A stretch of DNA of 31,573 nucleotides, taken from NCBI GenBank assembly GCA_910584715.1, contig CAJUAN010000031.1, positions 1 through 31,573 of the forward strand, read 5' to 3'. The notes under the pieces were generated by a model that saw nothing but the letters and a program-made list of their open reading frames with translations, did not search any database and was not told the origin of the DNA. Source of the DNA: an uncultured Oscillospiraceae bacterium (GTDB lineage Bacteria > Bacillota > Clostridia > Oscillospirales > Ruminococcaceae). A program made the translations under genes and the position numbers. How positions within the stretch are numbered: position 1 is the stretch's first letter; every line of letters starts with the position of its first letter. Shown piece by piece: positions 1-8,803 of this stretch.

Positions 1-656
1 TGATTTTGTTTTGTACTCAAATCATCGACGGTAGCGTAATTGCTTAAATCAACAGCGGTTGTTCCTACAGGTTCGTATACGCCGTCTATCCACAGATATT
101 CATCGTAAAGATTTTCGGAAAGCAGACCGTCTTTTGGCAAAAGATACAAGATACGATCGGAACCTACTTCCGGAAGCTTATCAACCTTTAGGGGCTTGAA
201 TCCTGCGGAAGCAAGCATTGAAATAACGTAATCAAAAACAGCTTTTGAGGTGCTTACCGTCTCATTAGTGGAATTTGAGTCTATGACTTTCGACGGTACA
301 GGAATATCCGGTTTGTTTGTCAAATCGTTGTAATCTCCGCTGAAACCATTGTCACCTCCTTTTCCGCGGGGCTTAAAAGGGTTATGCGCCGATCCCGTAC
401 CCATTACCATAACCTTACCGCTTCCGGAAATGTACAGGTCGTTAAGCATGTACCCGTGCATGGTACCGTTAGAGCTTCCGGGCGGAATGCTTATAACGCC
501 GTCTTTGCCATCTGAAATGTTGGGAGACAAGGATATCCGAATCGTATCGGAGCTGTCATTTCTCACCCAGAAAAAGGGATAGCCTGCAGTAAACCTCGCC
601 TGCAATTCACCGCCTGTGAGTTCAAGTTCCATTGCGTTTGTTTCGATCGTTGTCAT
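1..656 (-). CDS. Partial phage tail/appendage protein, cut by window edge
   Basis: The reading frame opens at an ATG at 656 behind AAAAGGAGGTCAT and stays open to base 1, so at least 218 residues are visible and the C-terminus is missing. The N-terminal ~100 residues look like a beta-rich domain that ends in a glycine-rich linker (GKGGDNGFSGDYNDL). The following part contains LWIDGVYEPVGTT and DLSNYATVDDL, a linker type I associate with tail-fibre and baseplate-appendage proteins of Firmicutes phages, often before coiled coils or head-fibre domains. It is the last visible gene of the tail operon, 15 bases downstream of the LRR-like tail protein. That position fits a host-contact appendage, but the exact role cannot be stated without the rest of the protein. 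Confidence 0.8.
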   Translation of the reverse strand, partial: MTTIETNAMELELTGGELQARFTAGYPFFWVRNDSSDTIRISLSPNISDGKDGVISIPPGSSNGTMHGYMLNDLYISGSGKVMVMGTGSAHNPFKPRGKGGDNGFSGDYNDLTNKPDIPVPSKVIDSNSTNETVSTSKAVFDYVISMLASAGFKPLKVDKLPEVGSDRILYLLPKDGLLSENLYDEYLWIDGVYEPVGTTAVDLSNYATVDDLSTKQN

Positions 657-671
657 TTTTATGACCTCCTT

Positions 672-1688
672 TTAGTTTGTTGACCCGTCGGGGCGGGGGT
701 AAAGACTGAAGCAATTATAGAAACAGTTTGTACCGTAAACGCAGTCGTCCGCAAATTCGGCTGTTTCGAGAGAGTTGCATACCTCAAACGAATATCCCCC
801 TGCATTGGTACAAAGCGGCGCGGAAATCGTTTTTAAATATCTGTTTGAGGAAAACGCATAATCAGCAATTTTAACGCATTTCGGAGCGGAGACCTCTTCT
901 TCCTCACATACGTTAAACGCTCGTTTTCCTATTTCGGTGCATTCCGGCAAAACTATTTTTGGGGGGAGTACCGCTTGTCCAAAGCCGAGTTCTCCAATTT
1001 TCTGAATTTTTGAAAAATCAAAATTTTTCGGAATAGGAGTAATAGAAAAACATCGTTCCGGAACTTCGATCATGGGTTCGGCTAAATCAAGACGTTTCAG
1101 CGATGTACAATTGGTGAGACCGTATTTTTGCATTTGAGAACTTCCGTTTATTTTTACCCACCGCAGCCGGAAATTATAGCCGAAGGTGCCGTCCGAGGCA
1201 CGCCACCCGGACGGATCGTCGGGGACGTTTACAAGACAAATATTTTTACCTGTTTTCGCTATCAGAAGATTTGTACCATGACCGATATAATTTCCGTCTT
1301 TTACTCTGTGTAAAAAGCTGCTGAATTTATCTGTAAGCACCTTAACGATATATTGACCCTGTTCGGAGTATGTGTGCGAATGGAAATCGCTGCGGCGCGT
1401 CGTTTGAGGCCAATCGTCGGGAGAACACCCTTCGTATGTTTCAACGATTCCGTCGCCCCAGTCCACGGTTACATTTCCGTATCCGGTGTAGCCTGTTTTG
1501 GGATCATACAGACTCAGATAAAACGTCGGGACGTTCCGTATCTCTATCAGAAAATTAGCCTCCCACTCTCCCGGCTCCGGGACCTCCAACCAATCAGACG
1601 GCGGCTGCCATATCTCGGGTGTCGTGCCTCCGCCCCATTTCTTTTTACCTACCGCAAGTCCCGCGGCAAATCCTGTGGCAAATCCCAT
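672..1688 (-). CDS. Tail-tip protein with PKD-like domain and BspA-type repeats
   Basis: A 338-residue protein. The ATG at 1688 is chosen because AGGAGGAATAAT precedes it; an in-frame upstream start would overlap the previous gene by about 100 bases. Residues 1-16 are small and hydrophobic (MGFATGFAAGLAVGKK). Residues ~45-118 resemble a PKD/Ig-like fold, with the signatures VDWGDG and HTYSEQGQY. Residues ~190-330 contain degenerate BspA-like leucine-rich repeats, recognisable as blocks such as TSLKRLDL, IGKRAFNVC, IADYAFSSN and NAGGYSFEVC. PKD and BspA repeats are usually surface-adhesion modules, so the likely role is receptor or mucus/glycan contact at the tail tip. That role is inferred from domains and position and is not demonstrated. 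Confidence 0.8.
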   Translation of the reverse strand: MGFATGFAAGLAVGKKKWGGGTTPEIWQPPSDWLEVPEPGEWEANFLIEIRNVPTFYLSLYDPKTGYTGYGNVTVDWGDGIVETYEGCSPDDWPQTTRRSDFHSHTYSEQGQYIVKVLTDKFSSFLHRVKDGNYIGHGTNLLIAKTGKNICLVNVPDDPSGWRASDGTFGYNFRLRWVKINGSSQMQKYGLTNCTSLKRLDLAEPMIEVPERCFSITPIPKNFDFSKIQKIGELGFGQAVLPPKIVLPECTEIGKRAFNVCEEEEVSAPKCVKIADYAFSSNRYLKTISAPLCTNAGGYSFEVCNSLETAEFADDCVYGTNCFYNCFSLYPRPDGSTN

Positions 1689-1689
1689 A

Positions 1690-2940
1690 TTATTCCTCCT
1701 TTGGCGGGTCCTTGAGCGTAACATTGTCGCCGTCCCATTCAAGCTCGAACCGCATAACGGTATCGCCGTATATGGTACTGAAACCGCTGAGATCATCTTT
1801 TACTTCTACTTTTGGCTTGGCTTTATCCTCCATTGCTCCGTCAAATATAACAACTCCGTCGGAAGTGGCGGGGGAGTACCCAAATTTCTTGACCGCAGCC
1901 GCTATACCGCTTTTCGTTTTGCTTTTTTTCTCCTCAAGATGTACAACCCCTTGATAGCGTGTTATCATGGTATTTTTAAGCTTTTCACCGTCCGCAATGC
2001 GCTCCTCAATTTTTCGGGATAACGCCCCAAGAAAGTCAAATTCCGTCTCGGTAACATCGTTGCTTCCGCAAGAAAGCAAAATTCCCGCTGCCGTCGGTAT
2101 TTTGGTGATATGATTTGCAACCCGCTCCGAACCGTCCCCGAAAGCGATCGCCGCATTTATTTCAATACCGCACGCGCTGTCGTTTATAATGCATTTCCGG
2201 CACTCCCAGGCTTCGTAAACATAATCCCTGACCCGCTCCATGATCTGAGCCGCAATGTCGCCCGAAGCGTACTTAGAGGAAAGCTTCAGCGTGTTGAAAA
2301 CGTCCGCGCCGCTGTTTCCCGCAGAAAAGGTCTCGCTGCCGTTAGACATTATCACTCGCATTATAGGACCCTTAACGCCGCCCGTAGATACCGACGTGTG
2401 CCTGTACGCCTGATTACCCAGGCTGTAAACGGAGCCGAACGGAATAAATATCAGCTTATCGTCATTACCGACCTTGAAAAACCCGCACCATGCCTCGGAA
2501 ACGGAATTAAGAATATCATGACAGCTTTTTCCGATAATGTCCTCCTTCGGCAAGTATACCTCCGGAACAGCCGTTACCGTACCGCCAAGCCCCCAGCCCT
2601 TGAATCCGCACTGCGAGGCTATCTGCTGTACGATCCACTGACTCTCGACCATGCCGTTATCGTCGAAGCTGCTTTCACTTGCAGTATCGGGCTGCTCTGC
2701 CCATATCATGCGGTCATAGCACTTGAAAGAAATGACTCCGCCGCTCTTGTTTCTGGAATAGATATAGAACGTGGGCGCGAAGGTAACGGGTACGCCGCCA
2801 GCCCCGACCATTTGAAACGTCACCTTTGCCGACGGCGGTATATCCTGAAAGTCGTAATCGGAGGCGGGAATGCTGAAGGTCAGCTCCGACATGCACACCC
2901 CGGAAGTACCGTAGCCGTCCGCATTCTGCATTATCCTCAC
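1690..2940 (-). CDS. Phage tail hub/baseplate-like protein
   Basis: A protein of 416 residues if it begins at the GTG at 2940 (GGTGGAG four bases upstream). It lies between the ~135-residue tail protein and the adhesin-like gene, the usual place of the tail-associated hub or 'late control' type protein in siphophages. Its middle (CYDRMIWAEQPD, then SQWIVQQIASQCGFKGWG and KSCHDILNSVSEAWCGFFKV) resembles such hub proteins. Oddity: the frame stays open upstream of 2940 and reads convincingly as protein (LKINDFEFPRWSN) as far as about 2986, with no ATG, GTG or TTG in that stretch. The true N-terminus is therefore uncertain: ATA initiation at 2982, a +1 frameshift from the upstream gene, or a sequence error are all possible. 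Confidence 0.85.
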   Translation of the reverse strand: MRIMQNADGYGTSGVCMSELTFSIPASDYDFQDIPPSAKVTFQMVGAGGVPVTFAPTFYIYSRNKSGGVISFKCYDRMIWAEQPDTASESSFDDNGMVESQWIVQQIASQCGFKGWGLGGTVTAVPEVYLPKEDIIGKSCHDILNSVSEAWCGFFKVGNDDKLIFIPFGSVYSLGNQAYRHTSVSTGGVKGPIMRVIMSNGSETFSAGNSGADVFNTLKLSSKYASGDIAAQIMERVRDYVYEAWECRKCIINDSACGIEINAAIAFGDGSERVANHITKIPTAAGILLSCGSNDVTETEFDFLGALSRKIEERIADGEKLKNTMITRYQGVVHLEEKKSKTKSGIAAAVKKFGYSPATSDGVVIFDGAMEDKAKPKVEVKDDLSGFSTIYGDTVMRFELEWDGDNVTLKDPPKEE

Positions 2941-2985
2941 ATTGCTCCACCGCGGGAACTCAAAATCATTTATTTTTAGTATGTA

Positions 2986-2992
2986 GCTAAAG
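2986..2992 (-). other. Candidate +1 recoding site CUU-UAG-C
   Basis: The 135-residue gene ends ...GGT CTT TAG C. If the ribosome slips forward one base on CTT, translation continues AGC TAC ATA CTA AAA ATA AAT GAT into the open frame of the next gene. The arrangement matches the known prfB (RF2) site CUU UGA C, with UAG in place of UGA. I see no strong Shine-Dalgarno-like stimulator directly before it, only GACGGCGACGG. Termination-coupled reinitiation at the ATA six bases beyond the stop is an alternative. Confidence 0.35.
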
Positions 2993-3394
2993 ACCGTCGC
3001 CGTCCGTTATAAGGCTTTTGGCGACGAGAGTAAAGCTTACACCGTACCGCACGCCGTTGAAATTCGCCTGCTTAAGATCGCCCGGAATGTTATCGCAATA
3101 GCATTCTCCCTCAAAATCAGGGCACTCCAGCGGAATTGTCGGCTTTTTAAGCTCCGCGACCAAGGCGTTGAAATCCTCCGGCATAATGCGGTCCACGGTG
3201 ACCTTGAGAGAAAACCTGATGCCCTTCAAAATTTTCTCCTCGCTTCCGTCAAAATTTGTAAAGCTGTTTTCGGTGTCGTAAACATTTTCCCATGACGGAG
3301 AATACCCGTGAAGTATACGAAGCGTAAAATTTCCGATATACAGCGTATACCCTCCGTTGAGGCTTTCGTTTTCCCGGAGAACATAATCGTCCAT
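2987..3394 (-). CDS. Small tail protein downstream of tape measure
   Basis: A protein of 135 residues, ATG at 3394 behind TTAAGGAGGAATTGT, which is a strong site. It starts 11 bases after the end of the tape measure gene and belongs to the same minus-strand tail operon. The sequence is mostly beta-like, with a central segment about extending a measured quantity (FNALVAELKKPTIPLECP). I know of similarly placed small tail proteins in Clostridia phages but cannot assign a named family with certainty; distal-tail-like is a positional guess. Its stop codon sits inside a possible recoding site, so it may also be made as the N-terminal part of a longer fusion with the hub-like protein. Confidence 0.8.
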   Translation of the reverse strand: MDDYVLRENESLNGGYTLYIGNFTLRILHGYSPSWENVYDTENSFTNFDGSEEKILKGIRFSLKVTVDRIMPEDFNALVAELKKPTIPLECPDFEGECYCDNIPGDLKQANFNGVRYGVSFTLVAKSLITDGDGL

Positions 3395-3405
3395 ACAATT
3401 CCTCC

Positions 3406-6400
3406 TTAAAGATGAAAAGGATTGCCGCTCGACCTGATACCTTCGTCAATAAGCTGCTCAATGGTTTTTTCGTGCTTGACACCGTCAACAATGATCGTTA
3501 TAGGCGTTTTTACGCTGATAAAGTTACCTACGGCTCCAACCGCATTATTAGCTTTGGCAGACTTTATCGAATCGTCGGTATACCCCGCGCGGAAAACGGC
3601 GTTTATCGTTTTCGTATCGTTCAGACCGTCCATGTTGTCTATCATGCCCTGATAAAAGCTTTTAGCGGTTTCCGCGCCTTTTTCATATGCGGTCTTGGTC
3701 ATGTTGTTAAACATATCGGTTACACTGTCAACCGCTGCCTGCGCTTTTTTATTGGTCTCATTCAATTCTTCCTCAACGGCAAGATTTGCCGCCGATTCCT
3801 GCCGCGCCTGAAGCTTGTCCCAATCTTTATAGTATTGCTGAAGCTTGTCAGCCGGAATGCTTAAAAGGGTATTTATGTAATCTTGCCGTTCGCCGCTTGA
3901 ATAATCCAATTTGTTTATTTCAGCCATAAGGCTTTCGCTTATGCCCGTGGCTCTCAGCTTTGCAAGAGAAGCCTCGTATTTGTCAAGCCTTTTTATCTCC
4001 GCGTCAAGGTCTTTAAGGATAAGCATATCTTTTCCGTTTTTATCCTTGACAGTCTCCGTAAGCTCTATATTCCTGAAATCGTTAAGAAGCTGCTCCCGCT
4101 TGCTCTTTATTTCGGCATAGGCTTTCTCAAACTGCGAGGTTACAGCCTCTGCCTGTTCCTTGGCGGATTTTACAGCCTCGTCGTCCAGATCGTCCGCAAG
4201 TTCTTTTCTGCCTTTAAGAATTTCGGAGTTGTATTTTTTATACAGGTCGGATTCCTTGTCAAGAGCGGTAATGATCGTCTCCAGCTCGTCATAATACATC
4301 TCGTCTGTAAAATCGTCGTTAAGCTCCTTGCGCTCCTTTAAAGCTTCAGCCTGATTTTCTATCTGCTGTTCGTAGGCTTCCTTTTGTTCCTCGGTAAGGT
4401 CGGCGAAAAACTTTTCGGTCTCATCATAGTATTTCCACCATTCCGCGGAATCTTTATTTATGTTTTCATTAAGAACCCGCCGCCGCTCGCTCCAGTATTC
4501 CGTATCATCAGCAAACTGATGAGTATTTTTCTTATACTCCAGATTTTCCATTTTCTTCTGGAGATTATTGACTATTTTCTTCTGTTCTTCTTCAATTTTG
4601 TTTGCGGCATTTTTGGCTTCTTCCGCATACTCGGCCGCCATTCCCTCGGCGGCGATTCTTGCACCGTTATTGTCTTTGGTTTTGCCGTAATCAAATAACC
4701 CCTCAAATTTGTCAATTACTGATTGATACGAATTTACTTGTTCTTCAAGTGCAACTGACTCTGTATAAGCTGCACTAAATTGTTCTTTTAATTCTTCTGT
4801 CTGTAAAATTAATTGTTCATAGGGCATATGCTCAGAATAACCCGTTTGATTAGCTTCATTTAACCACTTTTGTTTTTCATTATATTCTTTGAATAGGTTT
4901 TCTCTTTTTTCTAAAGCTTCTTCATATTTTTTGGTTGTTTCATCAATATTTAATAAAGCTTCTCCGTAGCTGTCTTGTAAAAAAGACATTTGCGCTTCAC
5001 GCTTTGTTTGTTCAATATAATCGCTCATAGTTGAGGTCAAATCTTTATAGCCTTGAATTTGTCCGTTAATGACTTCTATATTTGTTCCTGCAATTTGATT
5101 GAATCGTGCTACAGCTGTATTGAGTTCATCAGCGGAACCTCTTGCATTTCCTTGTTCGTCAACAAGTTTTTGAATTTCATACCAATAATTACGTGCCGCC
5201 GCCGCATTTTGCTCTGCTTTTTGAGAATTTTCTTCCGCTGCTCGAACGGATTTGTTATATGCATCTGTTTGGTTATAAATAGCTTGACTGGTTTCATCAA
5301 CAAGATTTTTAATTTCGGAATGAGTATCCAGCCAAGTTTTTAATGCCGTAGCCATACCTATTAACGCAGAAGCAACAGCAGCATAAATATTAGTTTTTAT
5401 GATATTGTTGTACGCCTGCATAGCAGTTGCGCTTTCTTGCGCTGAAATTTTAAGTTTCATAAAAGAGGTATGTATACCATTTAAACCTGTTATTATATTG
5501 CTAAATTTCCATGCAATAAATGCGCTACCTATGCCGACAATAACGCCTTTAACCAGCTCACCATGGTCGGCAATAAATTCAAAAAAATTTATCGCAGCAG
5601 GAATACCTGTGTTGGTAGCAAACTTAGCAATCTGCTCCAGAACCTTAGCAAACGCATTGCCTATCTTTTCCAGGCTTTCCCCAAGTTCACCGTCTGAAAT
5701 TGAAATTTTGTCGCTAAGCTTAGATACCTCTTTTGTGGTAACCTGAACAGCTTCCCGGAAAGATTCTGTAAACTGGTCGTTAACTTCAATTCCCAAATCC
5801 TGAAGCTTTGATTTAAGGGAGTCGATGTCACCCCGAAGATTATCCCGCATGATCTTAGCGGTATCCTCCAGCGCACCGTTACTGTCCTCTATCTTTCCGA
5901 GAAGAACGTCGTACTCCTCATTTACGCCAGACAATAACGCCTGTAAGGTGTCATACTGGGTCTTGCCGCCAAGCTGTGCGGTAAGCACTGCACGCTGTTC
6001 TTCATCAAGCTTTTCAAGAGCTGTAGAGACCTGCTCCAGTGTTTCCGTCACGCCGATAAATTTTCCGTTGGTATCGAAAGCGGAAACGCCCAGAGTTTCC
6101 ATAGCCTCCGAGGACTTGCCCGACGCGCCTATAAGGTTTATAAGAACGCTGTTCAAAGAGTTTCCCGCTTCGGAACCCTTAATACCCCTGTTTGCCAGTA
6201 TGCCTAAAAGGGTTGCGCTTTCTTCCAGGGAAACATTAAAGTTTTTGAAAGAACCGCCTGCAATAACATAAGCGTTGAGAAGCTGTTCCAATGATGTGTT
6301 GGAACTGCTCTGCGCTTTTGTGGCAACGTCCAGATAATGGGTAAGATCGTTTACCGATACGCCCATAGCCGACATGGAGTCCGTAACAAGGTCGGAAGTA

Positions 6401-7830
6401 GTGGCAAGGTCCATTGCCCCTGCTTCGGAAGCGCGGAGGATCGGCTCCAATCCGCCTAACATCTGCTGTGTATCCCACCCCGCCAAAGCCATGTAGCCCA
6501 AAGCGTCTGCGGATTCCTTGGCAGTTTTGGAAGTCGTTGCGCCCATTTCCTTAGCTTTTTCCCGGAGAGTGTCAAGTTCTGCACCTGCCGCTCCCGACAA
6601 AGCTTGCACCGTACTCATGGATTTATCAAAATCCGAACCTATTTTTACAGAAGCGGCTCCTGCGGCGACAGCAGTTGAGGTAATAGCAGTTGCGGCTTTA
6701 AGGGTGATGTTCCATATATCGTTAAGAGCGCCGCCTACCTTGCTTTTCAGTTCACCCGCGCTGGAGTTGAGCCTGTCCATTGCCTGCTGATATTCCTTAG
6801 TGCTTTCAACGGCTTTGCGGAAAGCTTTTGAGGACTGGTCTTCTACTTTGTCAAGAGCGGAATTTTGTTCTTTTAATGAATTATTTACTGAATCAAGATT
6901 TTTTTTGGTTTTTATAAGATTTGTTTCAGAGTCAACAATTGCTTTTTGCCATTTAAGCGTTTCGTCTGAGCTTTCTCCGTAATATTTTTTTGATTCCGCT
7001 AAAGCAGTATTTAATACGGCTATTTTTTGTTTTTGAGCGGATATGCTTTCTTCGTAAAGCTTTTGCTTTGCCGCAAGTGCTTCTACACTTTCGGCATTGT
7101 CAGAATATTGAGCAGTGACTTTTTTTAATTCACTTTCATTAATGCTTAAAGCATTATTATAACTTTTTAAAGATGTTTCTATTTTATTGAAAGCTTCTGC
7201 TTGCTCTTGTACGGCTTTTGAGGACTGTTCTGTAGCATTGTCAAGCTCTCTGGTTTCTTTTTCAAGCTGAGAAGCGGAAATGCGCGTCTGCTCTAACTCA
7301 CGGCGGTATCTTCTGTATTCTTCCTCGGGAATGCGTCCGCCCGAACTGTCAAATTTTTTTTCTAAATCAGTGATTTTCGCTTCAACTGCCGCCTGCTCTT
7401 TTTGCGTTGCAACAAGAGCGTCCCGGTATTCTTTATACTTGTCGTATGTAATTTCTGTATTTCGGAAACGTTCGTCAGCTGTTTTTGCCGCTTTTTCCGC
7501 ATCTTTGACTTTTTTAATAACCTCGTCAAGCTCTTTCTTCAAAGGCTCGTAAGCGTTTTCAAAAGCCTTATGGTTGGCAACGCCTTTTGCCATTTTTACC
7601 TGAACTTCTTCTAAGCTTTCAGCTTTAACCTTAGCGGATTCAAGCTTCTTGCTCAAAAGTTCGTATTTCTGCGCCAGAAGCTCCGCGTTGGTAGGGTCAA
7701 GTTTTAAAGCTTTGTTTATTTCCCGCAGTTCGGTATTGGTCTTTCGGGTCTCATCGTCAATTTGTCTTAACGCTTTTGTAAGTCCGTTAGTATCCGCGCC
7801 GATGGTAGCAATATAACCGTATTTAGCCAT
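3406..7830 (-). CDS. Tail tape measure protein, TP901 family
   Basis: A protein of 1,474 residues, ATG at 7830 behind AAATAGGTGATATT. Residues 1-~375 are charged and heptad-rich (coiled coil). Residues ~395-720 form the TP901/PhageMin_Tail core, with recognisable strings such as FDKSMSTVQALSG, ALGYMALAGWDTQQM, IAGGSFKNFNVS and LANRGIKGSEAGNSLN. Hydrophobic segments at ~757-775 and ~812-832 are the membrane-inserting type found in tape measures. Residues ~870-1,350 are highly charged helical sequence. The protein sets tail length and helps DNA delivery. Base composition is uneven: line 5041-5100 is 30% GC by my count, against 48% for 6301-6360, so the segments around 4,690-5,550 and 6,860-7,210 look recombined in. 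Confidence 0.97.
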   Translation of the reverse strand: MAKYGYIATIGADTNGLTKALRQIDDETRKTNTELREINKALKLDPTNAELLAQKYELLSKKLESAKVKAESLEEVQVKMAKGVANHKAFENAYEPLKKELDEVIKKVKDAEKAAKTADERFRNTEITYDKYKEYRDALVATQKEQAAVEAKITDLEKKFDSSGGRIPEEEYRRYRRELEQTRISASQLEKETRELDNATEQSSKAVQEQAEAFNKIETSLKSYNNALSINESELKKVTAQYSDNAESVEALAAKQKLYEESISAQKQKIAVLNTALAESKKYYGESSDETLKWQKAIVDSETNLIKTKKNLDSVNNSLKEQNSALDKVEDQSSKAFRKAVESTKEYQQAMDRLNSSAGELKSKVGGALNDIWNITLKAATAITSTAVAAGAASVKIGSDFDKSMSTVQALSGAAGAELDTLREKAKEMGATTSKTAKESADALGYMALAGWDTQQMLGGLEPILRASEAGAMDLATTSDLVTDSMSAMGVSVNDLTHYLDVATKAQSSSNTSLEQLLNAYVIAGGSFKNFNVSLEESATLLGILANRGIKGSEAGNSLNSVLINLIGASGKSSEAMETLGVSAFDTNGKFIGVTETLEQVSTALEKLDEEQRAVLTAQLGGKTQYDTLQALLSGVNEEYDVLLGKIEDSNGALEDTAKIMRDNLRGDIDSLKSKLQDLGIEVNDQFTESFREAVQVTTKEVSKLSDKISISDGELGESLEKIGNAFAKVLEQIAKFATNTGIPAAINFFEFIADHGELVKGVIVGIGSAFIAWKFSNIITGLNGIHTSFMKLKISAQESATAMQAYNNIIKTNIYAAVASALIGMATALKTWLDTHSEIKNLVDETSQAIYNQTDAYNKSVRAAEENSQKAEQNAAAARNYWYEIQKLVDEQGNARGSADELNTAVARFNQIAGTNIEVINGQIQGYKDLTSTMSDYIEQTKREAQMSFLQDSYGEALLNIDETTKKYEEALEKRENLFKEYNEKQKWLNEANQTGYSEHMPYEQLILQTEELKEQFSAAYTESVALEEQVNSYQSVIDKFEGLFDYGKTKDNNGARIAAEGMAAEYAEEAKNAANKIEEEQKKIVNNLQKKMENLEYKKNTHQFADDTEYWSERRRVLNENINKDSAEWWKYYDETEKFFADLTEEQKEAYEQQIENQAEALKERKELNDDFTDEMYYDELETIITALDKESDLYKKYNSEILKGRKELADDLDDEAVKSAKEQAEAVTSQFEKAYAEIKSKREQLLNDFRNIELTETVKDKNGKDMLILKDLDAEIKRLDKYEASLAKLRATGISESLMAEINKLDYSSGERQDYINTLLSIPADKLQQYYKDWDKLQARQESAANLAVEEELNETNKKAQAAVDSVTDMFNNMTKTAYEKGAETAKSFYQGMIDNMDGLNDTKTINAVFRAGYTDDSIKSAKANNAVGAVGNFISVKTPITIIVDGVKHEKTIEQLIDEGIRSSGNPFHL

Positions 7831-7838
7831 AATATCAC

Positions 7839-8294
7839 CTATTTATTTAAAATTTCCTTAATTTTTTTATCAAGTGCCGCAGCCGCTTTATCATTTGCCG
7901 GCTGAATATGTCCGCCGATAGGGGAGGGAGCAACTGGCTTTCCGTTTTTGGCTTTATGCCCAAGCTCCAGCAGCCAGGTAAGCTGCCAGTTTGTCCTGTT
8001 ATAAAGAGTACCGTAAATTCTGCCGTTACCTTTTTCACCTATTTTCATTTTCCAGCCTTTTTTATATGCCCCAGGCTGTAAATTTGCTTTAGCCGCAACG
8101 CGCTGACCGTTTCTGGTCGTATAGACGGTACCCGCCTGTCTTACCGGAGAAAGCTCCGTTACAACTTTTTGTTCAATGTTGAGGGTTACTTCTCTTACTG
8201 CTTGATCAATATCTTCTTTAACATCGGAGGTGTAATCCGCCACGCCTTTTAAGATTTCTGATACAAGATCGTCAACTGATACCTTTTGAGACAT
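7839..8294 (-). CDS. HK97 gp10-like tail completion/connector protein
   Basis: A protein of 151 residues, ATG at 8294 behind AAAAGGAGTGAGCCGCT. The C-terminal half carries the pattern of the HK97-gp10 family: RIYGTLYNRTNWQLTWLLE, then LGHKAKNGKPVAPSPIGGHI and a final helix PANDKAAAALDKKIKEIL. Family members act at the head-tail joining or tail-terminator stage. Position is unusual: the family normally sits between the head-closure protein and the tail terminator, upstream of the major tail protein. Here it lies after the tail-tube and chaperone-like genes, directly before the tape measure. Family assignment is fairly secure; the precise step is not. Confidence 0.85.
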   Translation of the reverse strand: MSQKVSVDDLVSEILKGVADYTSDVKEDIDQAVREVTLNIEQKVVTELSPVRQAGTVYTTRNGQRVAAKANLQPGAYKKGWKMKIGEKGNGRIYGTLYNRTNWQLTWLLELGHKAKNGKPVAPSPIGGHIQPANDKAAAALDKKIKEILNK

Positions 8295-8326
8295 AGCGGC
8301 TCACTCCTTTTCAGTCAACTGTAAAA

Positions 8327-8803
8327 TCACCCAAATAAATTTTCGTCCGCTTCAGTGCAGGTGATACGGTAAGCGTTATCAAGATATTCCCGCCCTTTTT
8401 CGGTACGGGAAAGAAGATAAATAAACGCGTCCCGCTCCAGGCACCAGTATTCGAGTATGGATATTCCGTCTATTTCGTAAATATCCATATTGGCATAATC
8501 GGCGACCAGCTTGTCGGATACTGTGTAACGGTCGTACTTTACAGTATCCTTACTATCCTCGGAGGGATAGTAAGGAACCGTAAGCTTTAGTTCATCACGG
8601 ACCTTGTTCATTTCCACTTTATAAGCTTCAACAAGCAGTACCCGCTCACTTTCCGGGATATCGATATCTCCAAGAAGCTGCCGGCAATTGTCGGAACAGT
8701 CCCCAGCTCTGAGCGTATCCCATACAGCTTTGGTGCATACGGGGACTTCATATCTTTCGGATAGAAGCTGTATGGGAATTTTACCAATGTTTATCCTTAT
8801 CAT
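8327..8803 (-). CDS. Candidate tail assembly chaperone
   Basis: A protein of 158 residues. The ATG at 8803 overlaps the stop of the major tail gene by four bases (ATGA), so the two are translationally coupled. The gene lies between the major tail protein and the gp10-like/tape-measure genes, where siphophages encode the tail assembly chaperone (gpG/gpGT type). The sequence is mixed alpha/acidic (DIDIPESERVLLVEAYKVEM, YANMDIYEIDGISILEYW). I looked for the usual frameshift extension at its 3' end: both shifted frames stop within about ten codons, so no GT-like fusion is visible. The function is positional inference. Confidence 0.75.
   Translation of the reverse strand: MIRINIGKIPIQLLSERYEVPVCTKAVWDTLRAGDCSDNCRQLLGDIDIPESERVLLVEAYKVEMNKVRDELKLTVPYYPSEDSKDTVKYDRYTVSDKLVADYANMDIYEIDGISILEYWCLERDAFIYLLSRTEKGREYLDNAYRITCTEADENLFG

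Noticed and set aside
2110..2979. Long plus-strand frame opposite the hub-like gene
   Set aside because: It lacks a ribosome site and lies fully antisense to a gene with recognisable protein; the codon bias of the minus gene explains the open frame.
8294..8340. Programmed frameshift at the end of the chaperone candidate
   Set aside because: Both shifted frames stop within about ten codons and no in-frame slippery heptamer is present.
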